Source of the DNA: Diphasiastrum complanatum
Lineage: Eukaryota > Streptophyta > Lycopodiopsida > Lycopodiales > Lycopodiaceae
Assembly: GCA_029204225.1 (NCBI GenBank)
Contig: CM055101.1
Coordinates: 35,643,648-35,707,647 of the forward strand
Direction: 5' to 3'
DNA length: 64,000 nucleotides
This document shows positions 10,669-21,700 of this stretch, piece by piece. Below the pieces are notes generated by a model. That model was not told where the DNA came from, did not search any database, and was given only the letters and a program-made list of their open reading frames with translations. Positions within the stretch are counted from its first letter, which is position 1, and the number at the start of each line of letters is the position of its first letter. The translations under genes were made by a program, and so were the position numbers.

Positions 10669-11957
10669 AAAAGAAAAGAAAGAAAAGAAAGCTTTATTAA
10701 CGTCTTTTCCATGCCAAAAGGCATACATATAAGATGAGAAGGAGTACAACAGAGTAAATGGAACTCGGACGAGACAATGCCATCAACAGAAAACTAAACT
10801 AAAACGTAAATCGCTATGTAAAAAAGCTCATCTTTCACGCAGGAGAGGAAATAAATGACTGTAGCTCAAACATCTCTCACGTAGGAGAGGGAGAAGAATC
10901 TGAAATTTTAAGTTTTGCAGTTTTAACCAAGACCGGACGTCCGTCTCGAAAGAGAGCCCGGAAACCGTTGGCCTTAGCCTTTGCGATAATTTTCTTTCTC
11001 TCAGTCCAATGAATGGGCGTCAAGTCTTCATCCATAAAAATAGTAGATCCCTTCATGCAACCTCTTTTACATAGAACCTTTTGACGAAGCAAAGCATCTT
11101 TGAAATGCAGAAACACTGTGGTGGACTGGAGCTTACCCACCCAAGCAGCAGATATGACATCCTCTTTGAGACCAAAGGTGGAATGAATGAAAGCATTTGC
11201 CTCAGCCACGAGGTCCTTACCTGCAAAAGAAGCTCCCCTAACCCTGACATTGAGGGCCTTGAGATCTCTTTTTTGATGTTCTTGAATAGATTCAGAAATA
11301 ACCTGTTTAGATCCCTTGAGCACGTCGGCCCAAGAACTCTTCGATTGCTGAAATTCTGCTCCAATGAGTGAACTCGCTCGTGAAGTTGCTTTGCCATGTC
11401 TTCAAAATCTGCATTGCCGCTTCCTCTTCATCGGATTCCAATTCATTCATGAGGTAAGTAACATCAACCTCAAGAATGCCAACTTTGCCCTGGAGGACTA
11501 AAATTGTATTCTCCAGAGTGGAGATTTGGAATGCTTGTTGCTTGATTAACGCAAGCAAGGATACATTGGTCTCTTGAAGAGACTCAATAATGCGGGGGAA
11601 ACCAGACAAAAATTCAGTTGAAAGAGACGGAGACAAAGAGGATGAAGATGAAGGGTTGAAAGAGGGAGAGGAGGAAGAAAGAGTAGAGGGGGTAGTGGCA
11701 GTAGGAGAAGAGGTAGAGGTTGCGGGAGTGGAGGGTATGGGCGAGGGAGAGGAAGCAGGAGAGGGAGGGGGTAGGGTAAAGGGATTTGGAGCCGTAGTAG
11801 GGGTGGCTGAGAAAACAAAGGGAGAAGGGGGAGGTGTTTTCTTCTTCCCTTTCCGATTCACTGATTGCCAATCAGCCATAATGGCAAAAAGAAAGATACA
11901 ACGATGGAGGAGGAGGGAGGGACAATGATGGAGGGACAAGAAAGAGGGAGGGATAGC
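10669..11957 (-). mobile_element. LINE-C: ORF1-only LINE derivative
   Basis: Minus-strand copy with a 5' UTR (about 11957-11887), an ORF1 (11886-10877), and then the family 3' UTR ending in AATAAAG at about 10692. Its tail is CTTTT-type (10669-10690) instead of CT. ORF2 (endonuclease and RT) is entirely missing, yet both the 5' and the 3' end of the family are kept. This is an internal-deletion, non-autonomous form. It follows the (CT)n tail of LINE-D directly. Confidence 0.7.
10877..11886 (-). pseudogene. LINE-C ORF1 (coiled-coil, nucleic-acid-binding protein)
   Basis: Starts MADWQSVNRKGKKK at 11886, then a long proline/serine/threonine-rich stretch (about 11850-11600). A leucine-rich coiled coil follows (about 11580-11420, including QQAFQISTLENTILVL). 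After one or two frame changes near 11400-11320 comes an RNA-binding-like C domain (VRVRGASFAGKDLV, about 11260; IFMDEDLTPIHWTERKK, about 11040-10990) ending in LKISDSSPSPT. LINE ORF1 proteins commonly have this coiled-coil plus RNA-binding layout and coat the element RNA. The frame change makes this copy a pseudogene. Confidence 0.65.

Positions 11958-11958
<1 letters not shown>

Positions 11959-12052
<94 letters not shown>
11959..12052. repeat. (GA)~46 microsatellite, tail of LINE-D
   Basis: Pure GA run (CT on the minus strand) between the 5' UTR of LINE-C and the AATAAAG-type 3' end of LINE-D. Long serine-leucine frames over it are artefacts of the repeat. Confidence 0.85.
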
Positions 12053-12055
<3 letters not shown>

Positions 12056-12225
12056 TATTAATGTCTTTTCCATACCAAAAGGCATATAAGACAAGAGAAG
12101 TACATGTCAAGTATGTGGTAACCATGAGAACGTCTAAAGCGTCTCCAAAGCTGTAATAAAGAAAACATCTAGTACAAACTAAGATAAATACATAAGTAAG
12201 AAAGCCTGTGCATAAAAATCATATG

Positions 12226-12500
12226 TCAAGATGTCAGGTCTGTGTTGGTACTGTAGAAGGATGTAATGCGAGCTGTAACATCAAGAAGCACTGGAGCTCG
12301 CTGGTGTCGTCTATGAGCATGAGTATGTGTAGTGCATCTCTGTATAGCCTGAGGTCTGGTGGGACGTGTAACTCTCATGGTCGCACGAGGCTGGGTGGTG
12401 CGTCGTCTCTGCGTCCTAGGTTTGGGAATGGCGTCGCAATCGCTGTCAGTCATGTCTGCATCAAAACGCGATCTTCTTCGAGAGAAGAATTATGTAATTT
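12226..12500 (-). pseudogene. LINE-D ORF2 C-terminal tail
   Basis: Arginine-rich minus-strand frame ending in [16 protein letters not shown] at about 12226, at the same distance from the 3' UTR as the C terminus of LINE-E. It is separated from the RT by a deletion. Confidence 0.4.
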
Positions 12501-12541
12501 GAGACTGTGTGGTGGCTGGATAAGTATGTTGAGTTGTCAGA

Positions 12542-13938
12542 CTATACAAGCTCCAAGGGCTGCCTATCAAAAATGAGTTTCTGGCGTTGCATAAAAGCTC
12601 TTGATGTGTTGAAAACCATAACTTTGGTTTTCAATATGTTAACCCCCAATCTCCATCTATTGCAGAAGGCATGAAGACTGTCTAGCTGTCGCTGTAATCC
12701 CTCTCTGGTAGAAGATAAGAGAACCACGTCGTCTGATATAAAAGTATAGCAATCAAGATACTCCCAAGCTTGCAACCTGTGCCACCACATCCCTCAATGA
12801 CTCTCTCAAGCTCGTCGATATATAGCCCAAACAGGGTTGGAGATAGAAAACAACCCTGTTTCACGCCAATAGTGCTTCAGATATGATATTGGATACCGGT
12901 GTCACTCCGAAAACAGCCAAGGACTCTCTCATATAGTGCCATCACTTCCAAGATCGTGTCAGTAGAAAAACCAAGATCACGTAGATGCTGAATGAGAAGG
13001 GATAGTGGAACAGAGTCGAAGGCTTTCGTGAAGTCAACAAAAATACAGTAGACCCGCTCTTTCCTGTGTCTAGCCTCCTCAATAATGGCCCGAAGGGTGA
13101 AGATATGATCTGTGGTGGAGTAGTGTGCCCTGAAACCCGCCTGGCCCAATGCATGTAATCTCCTAGACTCTGCCTCAGAACTGATGGCCGTTAGGACCAT
13201 GTCCGGGGTGAAGAAAGTGGAAGTAGTCGGCCGGGAAGAAATGGAGATGGGTGTGTCTGTGGGTGCAATATATAAGGTAGTGGTGTATGTAGTCCAGGTA
13301 TGAAGGTCAGTGAGGGGAGGAGGTGGGGTATGGGGAATGAATTCCTTCCAGAAGGCACCAGTGGAGGAACTGCATAGGGAATCGACTACGCTTTTTCCTT
13401 TTTGAGTTTCATACACCCGTTTCTTCCGACGGAGGGCATGATGGAAAGATTGACGAGCTGCAGGAAGAAGATGTGTGTTATGCAATCTAGCTTGGGTGAC
13501 TTGGAGATGAAGAAAATGACATTCGGCGTCAAACCAGGGAGGTCGGATAGGGTGTGGCGAAGTGGGTGGGTGCCGATGTGGTTTGGAGGGAAAGGAAAAT
13601 GATGCAGCAGTATGGAGTGAAGTGGTAAGGAAGATAGCTTGTGTTTCCAACAGTGTGGTGTGGAAAACGACAAAGAAATGAGTTGACGGCCTCCTGGTAT
13701 GTCTTGATGTAGGAACGATCAAAAGTGTACTTGGGTGTGCGATAGATGGTGGTTGGGAAGTCGGGATGGAGCCCATACTGAAAGATAGGAAGGAGTGATC
13801 GGAGAGGGTAGTGGGAAGAATGTGGAAATCAGACATGAGTGGGATAAAAGCTGGTGACCCCATGAGATAGTCGACAACACTGTGTCCTCCACTGTGTGTG
13901 TTATGAGCACGTAACCAGTGCCGAACCCTAGAGAACAC
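12542..13938 (-). pseudogene. LINE-D ORF2: endonuclease C terminus and reverse transcriptase
   Basis: A minus frame of about 350 codons (13938-12877) begins with the endonuclease end (GGHSVVDYLMGSP, then TLSDHSFLSF with the SDH catalytic histidine). It continues through the linker and the RT blocks [16 protein letters not shown] and FVDFTKAFDSVP. After a frame change come [19 protein letters not shown] (12864-12805) and, in a third frame, an active-site region reading FISDDVVLLSS (about 12740). The usual YADD is altered here, so this copy is inactive. The missing upstream endonuclease half is visible in another frame at 14008-13719. Confidence 0.75.
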
Positions 13939-14008
13939 AAGAGGTCAGATACCACAGTCAGGGTCGTGTCCAGCGTATACGACCAACAGGGCAAGAGAGT
14001 GTGAGTAG

Positions 14009-14358
14009 TGTGCCCCAGCACGGTCCATAGCCATGGCGGGCCTAACACAGCCTAGGGACCCTGTCAGCAGGATAGGGCCCCACGTTGGGTCCCGATGTGC
14101 AGTCGGCCACGTCAGAGCCATGTGGCCGACACTTGGCAGTATGCATGCTATCAGTCCTCACACTGGGCTAGGAGGGGCTTGCTCCATATCAGGGAGTAGT
14201 AGTTAAGGGTGTTGGCTCAATTGGTTATCTTGACATCCAAAGTTTCTTTGGTCTCAAGTTCGAGCCTCTCCTTGGAAACCAAGAAGCATATCAGGGAGTA
14301 GGCAAGGTTGGGTGGATCAGTTAGTGTTTGCCCTACTGTGGTGTTTAGATCTCTAACA
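14009..14358 (+). repeat. Gypsy-A 5' LTR (with an 87-bp insertion)
   Basis: Begins TGTGCCCCAGCACGG and ends CTCTAACA, followed by the primer-binding site. The inverted copy at 15611-15856 is 246 bp. This one is longer because of the 87-bp insertion plus a 15-bp duplicated target at 14185-14301. Confidence 0.8.
14200..14286 (+). mobile_element. Short tRNA-derived insertion (SINE-like) in the LTR
   Basis: An 87-bp insert flanked by perfect 15-bp direct repeats catatcagggagtag (14185-14199 and 14287-14301). Two related LTRs in this window (15611-15856, inverted, and 28950-29051) have this site once and uninterrupted, so they serve as empty sites. The insert carries pol III-type boxes: A box TGGCTCAATTGG (14213-14224) and B box AGTTCGAGCCT (14257-14267), 33 bases apart. 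There is no poly(A) tail, which is unusual for a SINE. Confidence 0.65.
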
Positions 14359-14359
14359 C

Positions 14360-14372
14360 TGGTATCAGAGCC
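14360..14372 (+). promoter_or_regulatory. Gypsy-A primer-binding site
   Basis: TGGTATCAGAGCC, one base after the LTR end; initiator Met-tRNA type. Confidence 0.8.
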
Positions 14373-15154
14373 ATCTACTTCTATGGGAGCTTAGTTTCAG
14401 CAGGGGAGCAATCCATCAGAGTGTACAGAATCTTTTTAAAATTTTCAGAAATAAGTAGAGCAGGGCCAGCGCTGTAGAGACAGCCTTCTACTGAGGGAAT
14501 CTCACTGGAATTACTTGCTTTTTTGATAAAATTTGAATCAGATTTCTAGCATAGACTAGTCGCTGTCGAATCAGCTTTCAGGTCTGATTTTTCGAGAGTA
14601 GATTCATCAATCGGAGCAGATTTCTACCTAAAATCAGATAGCAGGGCGAGCGCTGGACAGGGAGGAGAAAAAGTGTAAACTTATCCCTGATTTTCAGAAG
14701 TTTGGGGCCTAGTTTTTGTCATCAGACAGAGGGCTGATCAGCGAGCAGGGTGCTCAGGAAATTCGAATTTTGGCAATCATTTTTTGGGCCCAAATCACAG
14801 AGTTTTTGAGCACAAGAGTTGCTGTCCAACCAGCAGAGGGCAGGGAGCTACAAAACACAGATTTGCTTGCATCTTTTTGCAGCCTTTTGCCCGGTTTTTT
14901 GGAGTCTCAGGTCTGCAAATAGATCAGCGAGCAGTCTTTTTCAGAAATCCGGAAATTTTGAACCATTTTTTGGGCTTCAAACTTGGATTTTCCGGGATAG
15001 CAGGTCTGAAATTTGCTGTGGAAGAGCTGAGAGGGTTCTTCTTCATATTTTCTTTGGAAGTAAGTTTCTTTTCCCTCCTTTGTACAGTTCTAATTAGTCT
15101 TTTCGACCTTTTCTTTTAAGAAGAAACGTTAGGCACTCCTTTCTATCTCTGAAA
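14373..15154 (+). other. Gypsy-A untranslated leader
   Basis: About 780 bases without a supportable gene between the primer site and the gag start. It matches in layout and partly in sequence the leader of Gypsy-B (29069-29955), including repeated phrases such as agcagggcgagcgctggacaggga. Small open frames here have no homologues I recognise. Confidence 0.6.
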
Positions 15155-15610
15155 ATGACCACTTCTCCGGGACCTGATCAACCCCTGACAAGAGGCATTG
15201 ATGAATTAGAAACGGAATCTTTGAGGTTTAGTAAGGGGAAAGAACCCATGGAAGTGGAAGAACAGGAGCGATTCGCCGAAGAACTCGACGAATTTGTTAC
15301 CAAGGAGCAGTATCTCCACTTGGTAACAGAAGTGGATGAACTGAAACTGGCTCTAGCCAATTTCAAGTCCAGAAGTTTAATTTTGAACTCCGCGAAAGGA
15401 AGCCTCCCATCCACTTCTCAGCCGTCCCCTCCTCCACTTCCATCAGTTTCGGGTGAGCCTATGCAGTCTCATCCCAGTGTCTCCTACTTTTATTGGGGAA
15501 GAGAAGGATAGAAACACAGATATTCTACAAACCTTCCTCAGCAAATGGAAGAACATTCATGCTCTTAAACAGACCCCTGACCATTTGCAAGCTATTGAGG
15601 CCAGTCTTTC
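15155..15610 (+). pseudogene. Gypsy-A gag, N-terminal part
   Basis: Starts MTTSPGPDQPLTRGIDELE and aligns with the intact gag of Gypsy-B (29956). Two small deletions are visible relative to that gag: about a dozen codons after LALANFKS, and a frame-breaking loss at HPSV. The frame resumes as [18 protein letters not shown] and is cut at 15610 (IEASLS), where the inverted LTR begins. Confidence 0.75.
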
Positions 15611-16271
15611 TGTAATAGATCCTAACACCACAGTAGGGCAAACACTAACTGATCCACCCAACCTTGCCTACTCCCTGATATAGAGTAAGCCCCTCCTAGC
15701 CCAGTGTGAGGACTGGTAGCATGCAACTGCCAAGTGTCGGCCACGTGGCACTGACGTGGCCGACTGCACGTCGGGACCCAACTGGGAGCCCTATCCTGCT
15801 GACAGGGTCCCTAGGCTGTGTTAGGCCCGCCATGGCTATGGACCGTGCTGGGCACACTACTGCTTCTTGCTGACGTATGCACGAAGCATATCCTCCAGCA
15901 CCTGATTTACCCTCTCTGTTTGACCGTCCGTCTGTGGATGGTCGGTGGTACTCATATTAAGTTTAGTATGGAGATGATGGAATACTGCCCTCCAAAAATT
16001 TCCATTAAACTTACTGCCCCGGTCGCTGGCTATGCCGGAAGGTAGACCGTACAATTTAAATAGCCCGTTTACAAACAACCTCGCTAACTCTAGAGCTCTA
16101 ACGGTTGTTTTGGTCGGAATAAAATGAGCCATTTTGGTCAGACGGTCAACTGTGACCCATATAGCGTCATTACCCCTTTGGGTTTTAGGCATGCCTACTA
16201 TAAAATCCATGGAGATACTCTCCCATTTACCAGCTGGTATTTCTAAGGGCTACAACAACCCTCCTGCCTTC
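15611..16271 (-). mobile_element. Opposite-orientation Gypsy fragment: integrase plus 3' LTR
   Basis: On the minus strand an integrase piece (about 16271-15857) runs into a complete 246-bp LTR (15856-15611, TGTGCCCAGCACGG to GATCTATTACA). The integrase has MDFIVGMPKTQRGND, then SDRGSKFNGNFWRAV and [15 protein letters not shown], which hold the D, D and E of the core. It stops at RAYVSKKQ, in the middle of the domain, directly at the LTR, so an internal deletion joined the two. The LTR tip sits exactly at the break in the Gypsy-A gag, as expected for a nested insertion of a sister copy. Confidence 0.75.
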
Positions 16272-16530
16272 CAGAAGTACCTAGTCAGCATAGGTACATA
16301 GTCTCATTAGCTAAGGGTGAAGATAAGAAAATCTGGGAAACTATGGTAAGTAACTTAAATCTTGGTATTCAGGGGTACCAAGATGATATAAACTTTCAGA
16401 TAATGCACCTGGATCGCACAGACATTGTTCTCGGGAGAGATTGGCTCTACAGTTTAGGACCTTCCCTCCACAGAAATTATCAAGAGAACACCCTCAGCTT
16501 TCAGCATAAAGGCCGAGAGATCCAATTGCA
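16272..16530 (+). pseudogene. Gypsy-A protease-region remnant
   Basis: Plus-strand sequence closely matching 31317-31575 of Gypsy-B ([10 protein letters not shown], then [19 protein letters not shown]). This belongs to the protease domain and the start of the pol spacer. A stop and a frame change are shared with Gypsy-B. RT and RNase H of this copy are missing. Confidence 0.7.
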
Positions 16531-16840
16531 TCCATTGTAACTGGGCCACTATACTTTCAAGTCCGGATATACGAAAGGCCTGTCTTCGTAGTTCTTCTTG
16601 TATTGCGTCAATGTGGCGACAGGGTATAATGGTGCCATTAAAGGATGGCTCAAAAGAATATGTGGAACCCGACGAGTATTCAATAGGAACAGCACTAGCT
16701 ATTGGATCAGAGTGCATTGGCGTGGAGGAGGCAGGTGTAGAAACGGAAGAATGCACAGGTGTGGAGGAGGCAGACTGCGAGATTGAAGCAATGTTGGGAA
16801 TGGAAGGTGACTGAGTCGTAGCTGGAAGTGCAGAGGACAT
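16531..16840 (-). pseudogene. LINE ORF1 N-terminal fragment (probably LINE-D)
   Basis: Minus-strand frame starting MSSALPATTQSPSIPN, serine/proline/threonine rich, followed by a coiled-coil start (IDAIQEELRRQAFRISGLES). This resembles the ORF1 of LINE-C (QQAFQISTLENTI). It is cut by the Gypsy-A boundary at about 16530. Orientation and place fit the missing 5' part of LINE-D. Confidence 0.5.
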
Positions 16841-16859
16841 AATGGAGTCCGAGGAAGCC

Positions 16860-17901
16860 TCATATTGAATTTCATAAACTTAAGGAGCTCTTCTATACTT
16901 ATATGCCAGAGTTCCTTGGGGTTCAGAACGAGATGTGGTACAGCATAATGTGGGGAAAGTCCGACATTCTCAATGGAGCCATTTTTATTTATTATTTTGG
17001 ATTTTGGAACAATAAAAATCAAAAGTTCAATTTTATTTGTGTTTGTTAAGTACAAAAGGAAGTGTGAGGCCCAAATATGTTTGGACTGACTATCAACAGT
17101 ATAGTATTGATAGTTGTAGATATGTCTTTTTATACCATGGCAAGTGAAGAAATAAAGAAAGCATCAAAATTGTGAACATTACGAGTTGCAAAATACTCAT
17201 ATTCTGGAATGTGCATCTCAAATGCCAGCAGGTGCTGAAAATGCTGTTCCAAAGCAACTAGGCTGGCAACTATAGGTTTATGGTGATGGTTTCAGGTTCA
17301 GGTTGCTTGTTTTTCTTCTTCTTGATTTTATCTCTGAACTTTGAGCTTGTTCATGATGCTTCTGGCTTATTTCTCAGTCAGCAATGGGTCTATCCAACAG
17401 AATCCAGATTCTCATGAAGCCTAGATGGTAACTTGTGCTTGTCTACTGATTAATAAAAGTCCTTTCTATGTTTGAGGTTTGATGTAGATTTTTGACTAAT
17501 TTTTAGTGTTACATTTTCCTAAGCATTACCTAATGGCACCACTAACTTGGAACTCAAATTTGTGAACATGGATATGGTCCAATTGTTCGGATCCCAAATA
17601 GAGATTCAACATATGACACACAAATGGAAGACCTGCAAGGGAATACATAGCTTTTGGTTTGATACATTTTAGCTTATATGAGTTATTGCCATTTAGACGT
17701 TACTTAATGGCTAATCTTACTAATAGTGCGTTGCAATTTTAATGGAAATGATGGAATGCCAGCTCTGCTCTGAGATGATTGTGATGATTAGTTTCTCAGC
17801 GTTGAGACAATAAACGTTGGATGCATCAAGTTCTACCTTGTCCATACTATTTTGTGACTGTACGAGGCAAAAGCTGATATTTTGTCCACTTTTGCTGTTA
17901 A
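16860..17901. other. AT-rich stretch without a recognisable gene
   Basis: No coding sequence or transposon that I recognise. It may be the upstream intron or 5' region of the MYB gene. In the frame of exon 1 the last stop is at 17899-17901. Confidence 0.5.
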
Positions 17902-17953
17902 AGTATTGATACTCAGACTCTCAGTTTTTCCTACACTCTTGTGGCTAATATAG

Positions 17954-18771
17954 GACGTGAAGCTGCTAGCCCTTGCAGAAGTTTGTCATCTGTTGAAGTC
18001 AAGATTGAAGTGGATAGCTGTATCTGTCTATCTGATCCCGGAAAAGGGCATACCGATATTGATAAACAGCATACCAATATTGGCAGTGACCTGGCAAACA
18101 CACAGGGTGGTTTGGCAAGTCCCAGGACCTCATTACCAGGTTTGGGTGAGGACATTATGCCTGTACAGGATCGCTTTGAAAATATATCAGCAGAACATGA
18201 AAGCATTGAAAGTTTTGGTCATGAATTAACTAATAAGAAAGAGGAGGAGCTTACTATCACTGGCTTGCCAGGAATGCCTGGCCAGTTGGATGTTATCCAG
18301 GAAACTTGTTCTCTGGAGCATGGAGAGTTGTCGGTGTCACAAGCCGGAAATAATGTCAAAAGGAGCGTTAAGAAGGTCCTGAATGGCTCAAAAGAAGCAG
18401 GAACGGTTGCTCTTAGAGCTTCTCCAGGTTTATTTGGACTGTCTGGTCAATTTAAGAATGGTATTTATGAAAATTATGTACCAAAATCTGCACAGAGAAA
18501 TTCCATTTATAGTTCTCCTGAGAACAGTACTAAGGTTCAGGTAGCATTAACAAAAAATAGGCAATGCCAGAATATGTTCCAAAAGCTACTACTCCAGGTT
18601 GAGCAAAGGCAAAAAGAGAACACAGAGTTGCAAAGGAGGATGCGAACACTTATTGACTTTGAAAAGTGTTGCAAAAGACGTTTCGCTGGTTTGTTGAGTA
18701 ATCATAAAAACCTTTCCATAAAGCTCATTAAGAGTTCAGAACCTAAGCTTGACAAATGTCGGATAGGTCAG
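17954..18771 (+). CDS. MYB4R1: MYB4R exon 1 of those placed (N-terminal region)
   Basis: Acidic, low-complexity N region ending in a block with heptad-like spacing: [17 protein letters not shown] followed by [20 protein letters not shown]4 proteins have a similar coiled segment before the MYB repeats. The exon ends GGTCAG|gtatat at 18771 in phase 0. The frame is open from 17902, but 17941 is GTG, not ATG. A splice acceptor (aatatag|GA) at 17953 makes an internal exon likely; the first in-frame ATG is near 18157. The 5' end is therefore uncertain. Confidence 0.65.
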
Positions 18772-21700
18772 GTATATTTCAATCAGTACCATGTTACATC
18801 CACTGATGATTTGATATCTTAATCATTATTTTGTGACATTTTATGGAGAACACTGAAGTCAGACTGTGCATGTAGTTGTTCATAAAAATCTGTTTTGTGC
18901 ACTTTATGTGTTTGAACTATATACTCTCATAATTGCAGAATTATGAGCAGTGTTTGTGGAGCTTCAGTTCAGCCATGTCTGTGTCACATTCTATTCAAAA
19001 TTTTGTTTTCTGTTCTCTGGAATCTGAGGAGAAGAGGCTCAGTAATCTTAAGTGGCATAAAATGTTTCCAGGCCACTAATTATTTTTCCTCAACATGTAA
19101 CTTGGTGCAGCCAGCAGAGACCAAAGTGTCTCTCGGACCTCCAAGTAACGAAGATGTCGAAACCTTTCAAAAATTGCAGAGAGAGTTCCCATCAGCTTTT
19201 GATTTGAGGAAATGGTCCAAGCATGAAAGTGAGGAGCTGAAGAAGGGAGTGACACAGCAGCTTCAAGAAAACCTAGTTCGTGAAACTATGGAAGCCTTAA
19301 TGTATGTGTTGTCGTGATTTTGTGTCAAAAAGGTTCCCATTTTCAAAAGATATGTCAAAGCTTCGATGTTTTGGCAAATTCATAATGCTTTATGGTGACC
19401 TAGTTATTTCCCTATGTCTAACAGTATGGACAAGAATCCAAACGACAAGCCAAGAAACTTGGATGATATGCTGAAAGAAGTTGCAGAGAAAATTTTTACT
19501 GCTGAAGAAATCAGAAAATACTTGCCCAACATCAACTGGGATCATGTAGCACGTAGATATGTTGCAGGCCGATCAGCCGCAGAATGCAAGATTAGGTAGA
19601 CATCAATTATTGTTTTATTGCATTTACAATATTTTCTTATTAAGACTTCAGTTTATTCTGTAGTTGATCTTAGTGGAAAGTGTGGTAACATACTCTTAGG
19701 ATATAAATTCATTTGATGTTCTACATGTGCTTTATAAATTGTGTGCATCACTTGGTGGATTGAGGATTTCTTTTATTCTTAAAGTGTCTTAGTAATGCTT
19801 CATCACACTCAGCAGGATGATGGACATAGATATGAGTCCTTCATGTCAAACATGAAGCGTATGACTGTTTTTCTTTATCTGTTTATTGAAAGGCAATGTG
19901 AACATCAACGATCACTGTGCAACTTCAAGTAACACGATGTAGAAATGGATAGATAGAGGTACATTATGTTGGACAAGGGGGATATTCTATCAACTTTGTT
20001 TCTTGTACCTAAATTTAGCTTTCTAAGATTCGTGACAGCACCTGAATGGGGCAACAAAGAATGCTCGCTTATGACGTAGTGAAATAATTACCATGTCAGC
20101 TTTTAAAAATCTGCAAAGTACTCATCTGTTTATGCGGGCAATACGAAGACTGAAAGAGGTGTTAGTTTTGCGAGATTGATTCAGGATTGGAGTGCCTATT
20201 CCTAGAGAATCTCCAGGAAAGAACCTATTCTAGGCAACTCATAAGTAATTTGTTCACTTAAACATGAAACTGAGACAAGTTCTTTATTGTGCTCATTTCC
20301 ACTGAAAAGATTTCAGACAGGGTTTTTGAAGAAAGAATAATCTTATATCCATCTTGTTATCTCTCCATATTCACTTTGTTTGTAGATTATCTCATTCTCA
20401 AGAACAGCTTTTGAGCAGGAAATCTGATCCCTGCCAGTAATCTGGTTTATTCATTGCTATGATGGCTGAAATATCAGTTCATCTGTCTGCTAGAAGTCAG
20501 TTGCACCCTGGTATGCTATTTGACTGCTCACTGCTCTTTTGATTACAGGAGTACCTCCAGATCCTTACATTGAGATTTGGAGCTTAACGATGGCTTATTT
20601 TTCTCGCCTTACTGCAATTGATGGATGAAATGGATCAGTTGCTGTTTCAGTGTTGAGGCAGGAAGATTGCCTTATAACATTCTTCTCAATTGAAAAATTT
20701 ATGTTGTTTCTCATTGATGCAATATGGACATCTTTTCGATTATTTTCATGTCCTACTTTAATTTTTTTCCTTTGTTTCTAAGTCCTTCTCCGTCCATGGC
20801 TTCCTAATATTTTGGGGCAGGAGTCATTCTTGGGTTCTATTTCTGTATAATTTTGTAAGTGAATCTGTTATTCTGTATCAACAAGCTACGCATCTTATAG
20901 CTTTAGAGCTGACCAGGATAGACTTCTTCTTTGTTTTTGGGTGGTGCACATAGAAGCACACTTACTGGCATTCATACACATCCACGTGTGCTTTATGTGC
21001 ATGTTGTCACCTGTCATTGTTGGGAGATTTGATATGCTTTTGATTTTATCTTGGGACGTGCATTTTGTGTCTGTGATCAGTTTATTATATTTATCCATTT
21101 AGGCTCTGGCCATCTTCCACAAGACCAGTTTTCCAGTGATTGCTCTGCTGATTCTATGTTCCTCATTGTCATATACTTGTATTTAAGATTATCACACGAT
21201 TTCAGTATAACTTTGCATGACCTGCATGGCTCGTAAGGATGCAGTTACCTTCATTCAATCGATGGGCAAATTGAAATTATTTGAAGCTTAATCAGGGTTG
21301 GTGGACTGCATGAGAACCGCTTTGAATGTGTACGAGTGATTATCCCACATCATCATACGGTGTACTCTATGAAAGGTTCGTACTTTCCCTAGCTTAGACT
21401 CCAGTTTAGTTGCCCCGGAGTGTTGTCTGGACCTCAGAATGTAGGTTCAGTGATTGCTCTCTAAAAACCTCTGAAGTTGTTCGAGGAATAACTAAAATTT
21501 ATGATCAAATGTCCCAGTTAGAGGAGTATGGAGCTCTGGAAAGAGTGGGAAGAAGCCAGGCTTGATGAATTGAGAGAGTACACACAATATGACAGCCTTT
21601 GTGTGCAGGGGGAGATGGAGGTAAGGAACAAGCTAGTCTGGTCACGAAGAACAGTCTGGTTATGGTTGGAATTTCAGAAGCAGTGGTGGTCCGATCTTTC

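Larger units (their letters stand above)
12053..14008 (-). mobile_element. LINE-D, 3' part (endonuclease end, RT, 3' UTR)
   Basis: Minus-strand LINE. From 14008 downwards: endonuclease pieces in two frames, then the EN-RT linker, RT, a shortened C-terminal region and the common 3' UTR. The upper end stops precisely at the LTR start of Gypsy-A (14009). A LINE ORF1 piece in the same orientation lies on the far side of Gypsy-A (16840-16531), so Gypsy-A appears to have landed inside LINE-D. A jump near 12540-12490 removes the RT thumb and most of the zinc region. Confidence 0.75.

Noticed and set aside
11590-11928. Plus-strand Glu/Gly-rich open frame
   Set aside because: It is the antisense of the proline/serine-rich part of LINE-C ORF1 and has no support of its own.
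17941-17943. GTG as start of the MYB gene
   Set aside because: Plants do not normally start at GTG, and a splice acceptor follows within 13 bases; an upstream exon is more likely.
17931-18206. Minus-strand open frame over MYB exon 1
   Set aside because: Shadow of the exon; no motif.
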